In this document: piece by piece, positions 5,137 through 5,854 of the stretch
How positions within the stretch are numbered: position 1 is the first letter of the stretch
How the letters are laid out: the number at the start of each line of letters is the position of its first letter
NCBI GenBank assembly: GCA_005879205.1
Contig: VBLD01000269.1
Location: 559-6,412, forward strand
From: Deltaproteobacteria bacterium
GTDB taxonomy: Bacteria; Desulfobacterota; Binatia; DP-6
Length of the DNA: 5,854 nucleotides
Reading direction: 5' to 3'
The notes under the pieces: model-generated
Database searches by the model: none
What the model saw: only the letters and a program-made list of their open reading frames with translations
What the model was told of the DNA's origin: nothing
Made by a program: the position numbers and the translations under genes

Positions 5137-5592
5137 ATGGAAGAGCGGGTCGATCTGGGTCACCTCCACCCCGCGCCGGGATCGCGCCGCCCGCGCAAGC
5201 GCGTCGGCCGGGGTCCGGGATCGGGGAACGGCAAGACCGCCGGCCGCGGCCACAAGGGAAGGCTGTCGCGCTCGGGGGGCAACACCCCGCCCGGCTACGA
5301 GGGCGGTCAGATGCCGCTCCAGCGGCGGCTGCCCAAGCGCGGCTTTCGCCCCGTCTCGCGCCGCGAGTACGCGATCGTCAACCTCGAGCAGCTGGCCGTC
5401 TTTGCCCCGGGGAGCACCGTCGGACCCGACGAGCTTCGCAGCCGCAGGCTCGTGCGCGGCCCGGGCCCGGTCAAGTGCCTGGGCGACGGCACGCTGCCCC
5501 ATGCCCTGACCGTCCGGCTGCACGCGTTCAGTAAGACGGCGCGCGAACGGATCGCGGCGGCGGGGGGGACGGTGGAGACGATCGGTGTTTGA
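5137..5592 (+). CDS. rplO: 50S ribosomal protein L15
   Basis: A 151-residue L15 of normal length. The N-terminal extended basic and glycine-rich arm contains LGHLHPAPGSRRPRKRVGRG (7-26), GSGNGKTAGRGHKGRLSRSG (28-47) and YEGGQMPLQRRLPKRGF (54-70). The globular C-terminal domain includes VNLEQLAVF (81-89), VKCLGDGTLP and a terminal FSKTARERIAAAGGTVE (131-147), matching the family ending. L15 buries its arm in 23S rRNA and acts late in 50S assembly. The start ATG follows the L30 stop by 11 nt with GAGGG (5124-5128) as Shine-Dalgarno. The coding sequence contains a G7 run (5562-5568), but the frame is preserved across it. Its last 8 nt overlap the secY start. Confidence 0.98.
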   Translation: MEERVDLGHLHPAPGSRRPRKRVGRGPGSGNGKTAGRGHKGRLSRSGGNTPPGYEGGQMPLQRRLPKRGFRPVSRREYAIVNLEQLAVFAPGSTVGPDELRSRRLVRGPGPVKCLGDGTLPHALTVRLHAFSKTARERIAAAGGTVETIGV

Positions 5593-5854
5593 AGGCTTCG
5601 CCAACGCGTCCCGGGTCCCCGAGCTGCGCAAGCGGCTCGGCTTCACCGCCGCGGCCCTCGCCGTCTACCGGCTGGGTGTCGCCATCCCGACGCCCGGGAT
5701 CGACGGCCAGGCGCTGGCGCAGTTCTTCGCCCAGGCGCGCAACAACATCGTCGGCCTGGTGAACCTCTTTTCCGGCGGCGCGCTCGAGCGCTTCTCGATC
5801 TTCGCGCTCGGCATCATGCCCTACATCAGCGCGAGCATCATCCTGCAGCTGCTC
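5585..5854 (+). CDS. secY: Protein translocase subunit SecY, N-terminal part (partial)
   Basis: Ninety codons are readable to the window edge, from GTG 5585, giving MFEGFANASRVPELRKRLGF. The first transmembrane segment is about residues 19-36 (FTAAALAVYRLGVAIPTP), followed by the family motif IPTPGID (34-40). The plug/TM2 region GGALERFSIFALGIMPYISA (64-83) and SIILQLL follow, matching SecY closely. SecY is the inner-membrane protein-conducting channel of the SecYEG translocon. The GTG start overlaps the last 8 nt of rplO and fits the usual M(L/F)E-F-N N-terminus; no ATG alternative exists nearby. There is no strong Shine-Dalgarno, so coupling to rplO is likely. Position after rplO is the canonical spc order. 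The remaining roughly 340 residues lie outside the window. Confidence 0.97.
   Translation, partial: MFEGFANASRVPELRKRLGFTAAALAVYRLGVAIPTPGIDGQALAQFFAQARNNIVGLVNLFSGGALERFSIFALGIMPYISASIILQLL

Overview
The window is a continuous, single-strand (+) stretch of the conserved bacterial S10-spc ribosomal protein gene cluster. It runs from the 3' end of rplV (L22) through rpsC, rplP, rpmC, rpsQ, rplN, rplX, rplE, rpsN, rpsH, rplF, rplR, rpsE, rpmD and rplO into the first 90 codons of secY. The DNA is strongly G+C-rich, with G/C-heavy third codon positions, which explains the many long stop-free shadow frames on both strands. rpsN is the short 61-residue zinc-binding (four-cysteine) form and rplX also carries a CxxC...CxxC ribbon. 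The organism is clearly bacterial. The combination suggests a high-GC lineage outside the typical gamma-proteobacteria, for example a Methylomirabilota/Rokubacteria-like or deltaproteobacteria-like genome, but the phylum cannot be fixed by eye.

Layout: positions 1-1678 hold the distal half of the S10 operon (L22 end, S3, L16, L29, S17). Positions 1682-5592 hold the spc block (L14, L24, L5, S14, S8, L6, L18, S5, L30, L15). secY starts at 5585 and runs off the right edge. Genes are packed with gaps of 1-17 nt or with short overlaps: ATGA at L29/S17, TGATG at L6/L18, GTGA at S5/L30, and 8 nt at L15/secY. There is no room for an internal terminator and no convincing internal promoter, so one long co-transcribed, translationally coupled message is likely. 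No non-coding stretch exceeds 20 nt. I see no mobile element, CRISPR array or RNA gene.

The products are small- and large-subunit proteins assembled around 16S and 23S/5S rRNA, plus the SecY translocon channel, whose genes are traditionally grouped for balanced synthesis. Nothing points to an undescribed system.

The one real anomaly is the L18-S5 junction near 4427-4443. The L18 reading frame loses its conserved C-terminal end and its stop codon, and S5 lacks a recognisable family-like start. S5 lies +1 relative to L18, and the L18 frame stays open across all of S5 into L30. This looks like a small deletion or sequence error, with a real rearrangement or frameshift fusion as less likely alternatives. 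A second, weaker oddity is a C-terminal tail on S17 whose DNA carries a strong Shine-Dalgarno plus a 19-codon mini-ORF ending on the L14 start codon.
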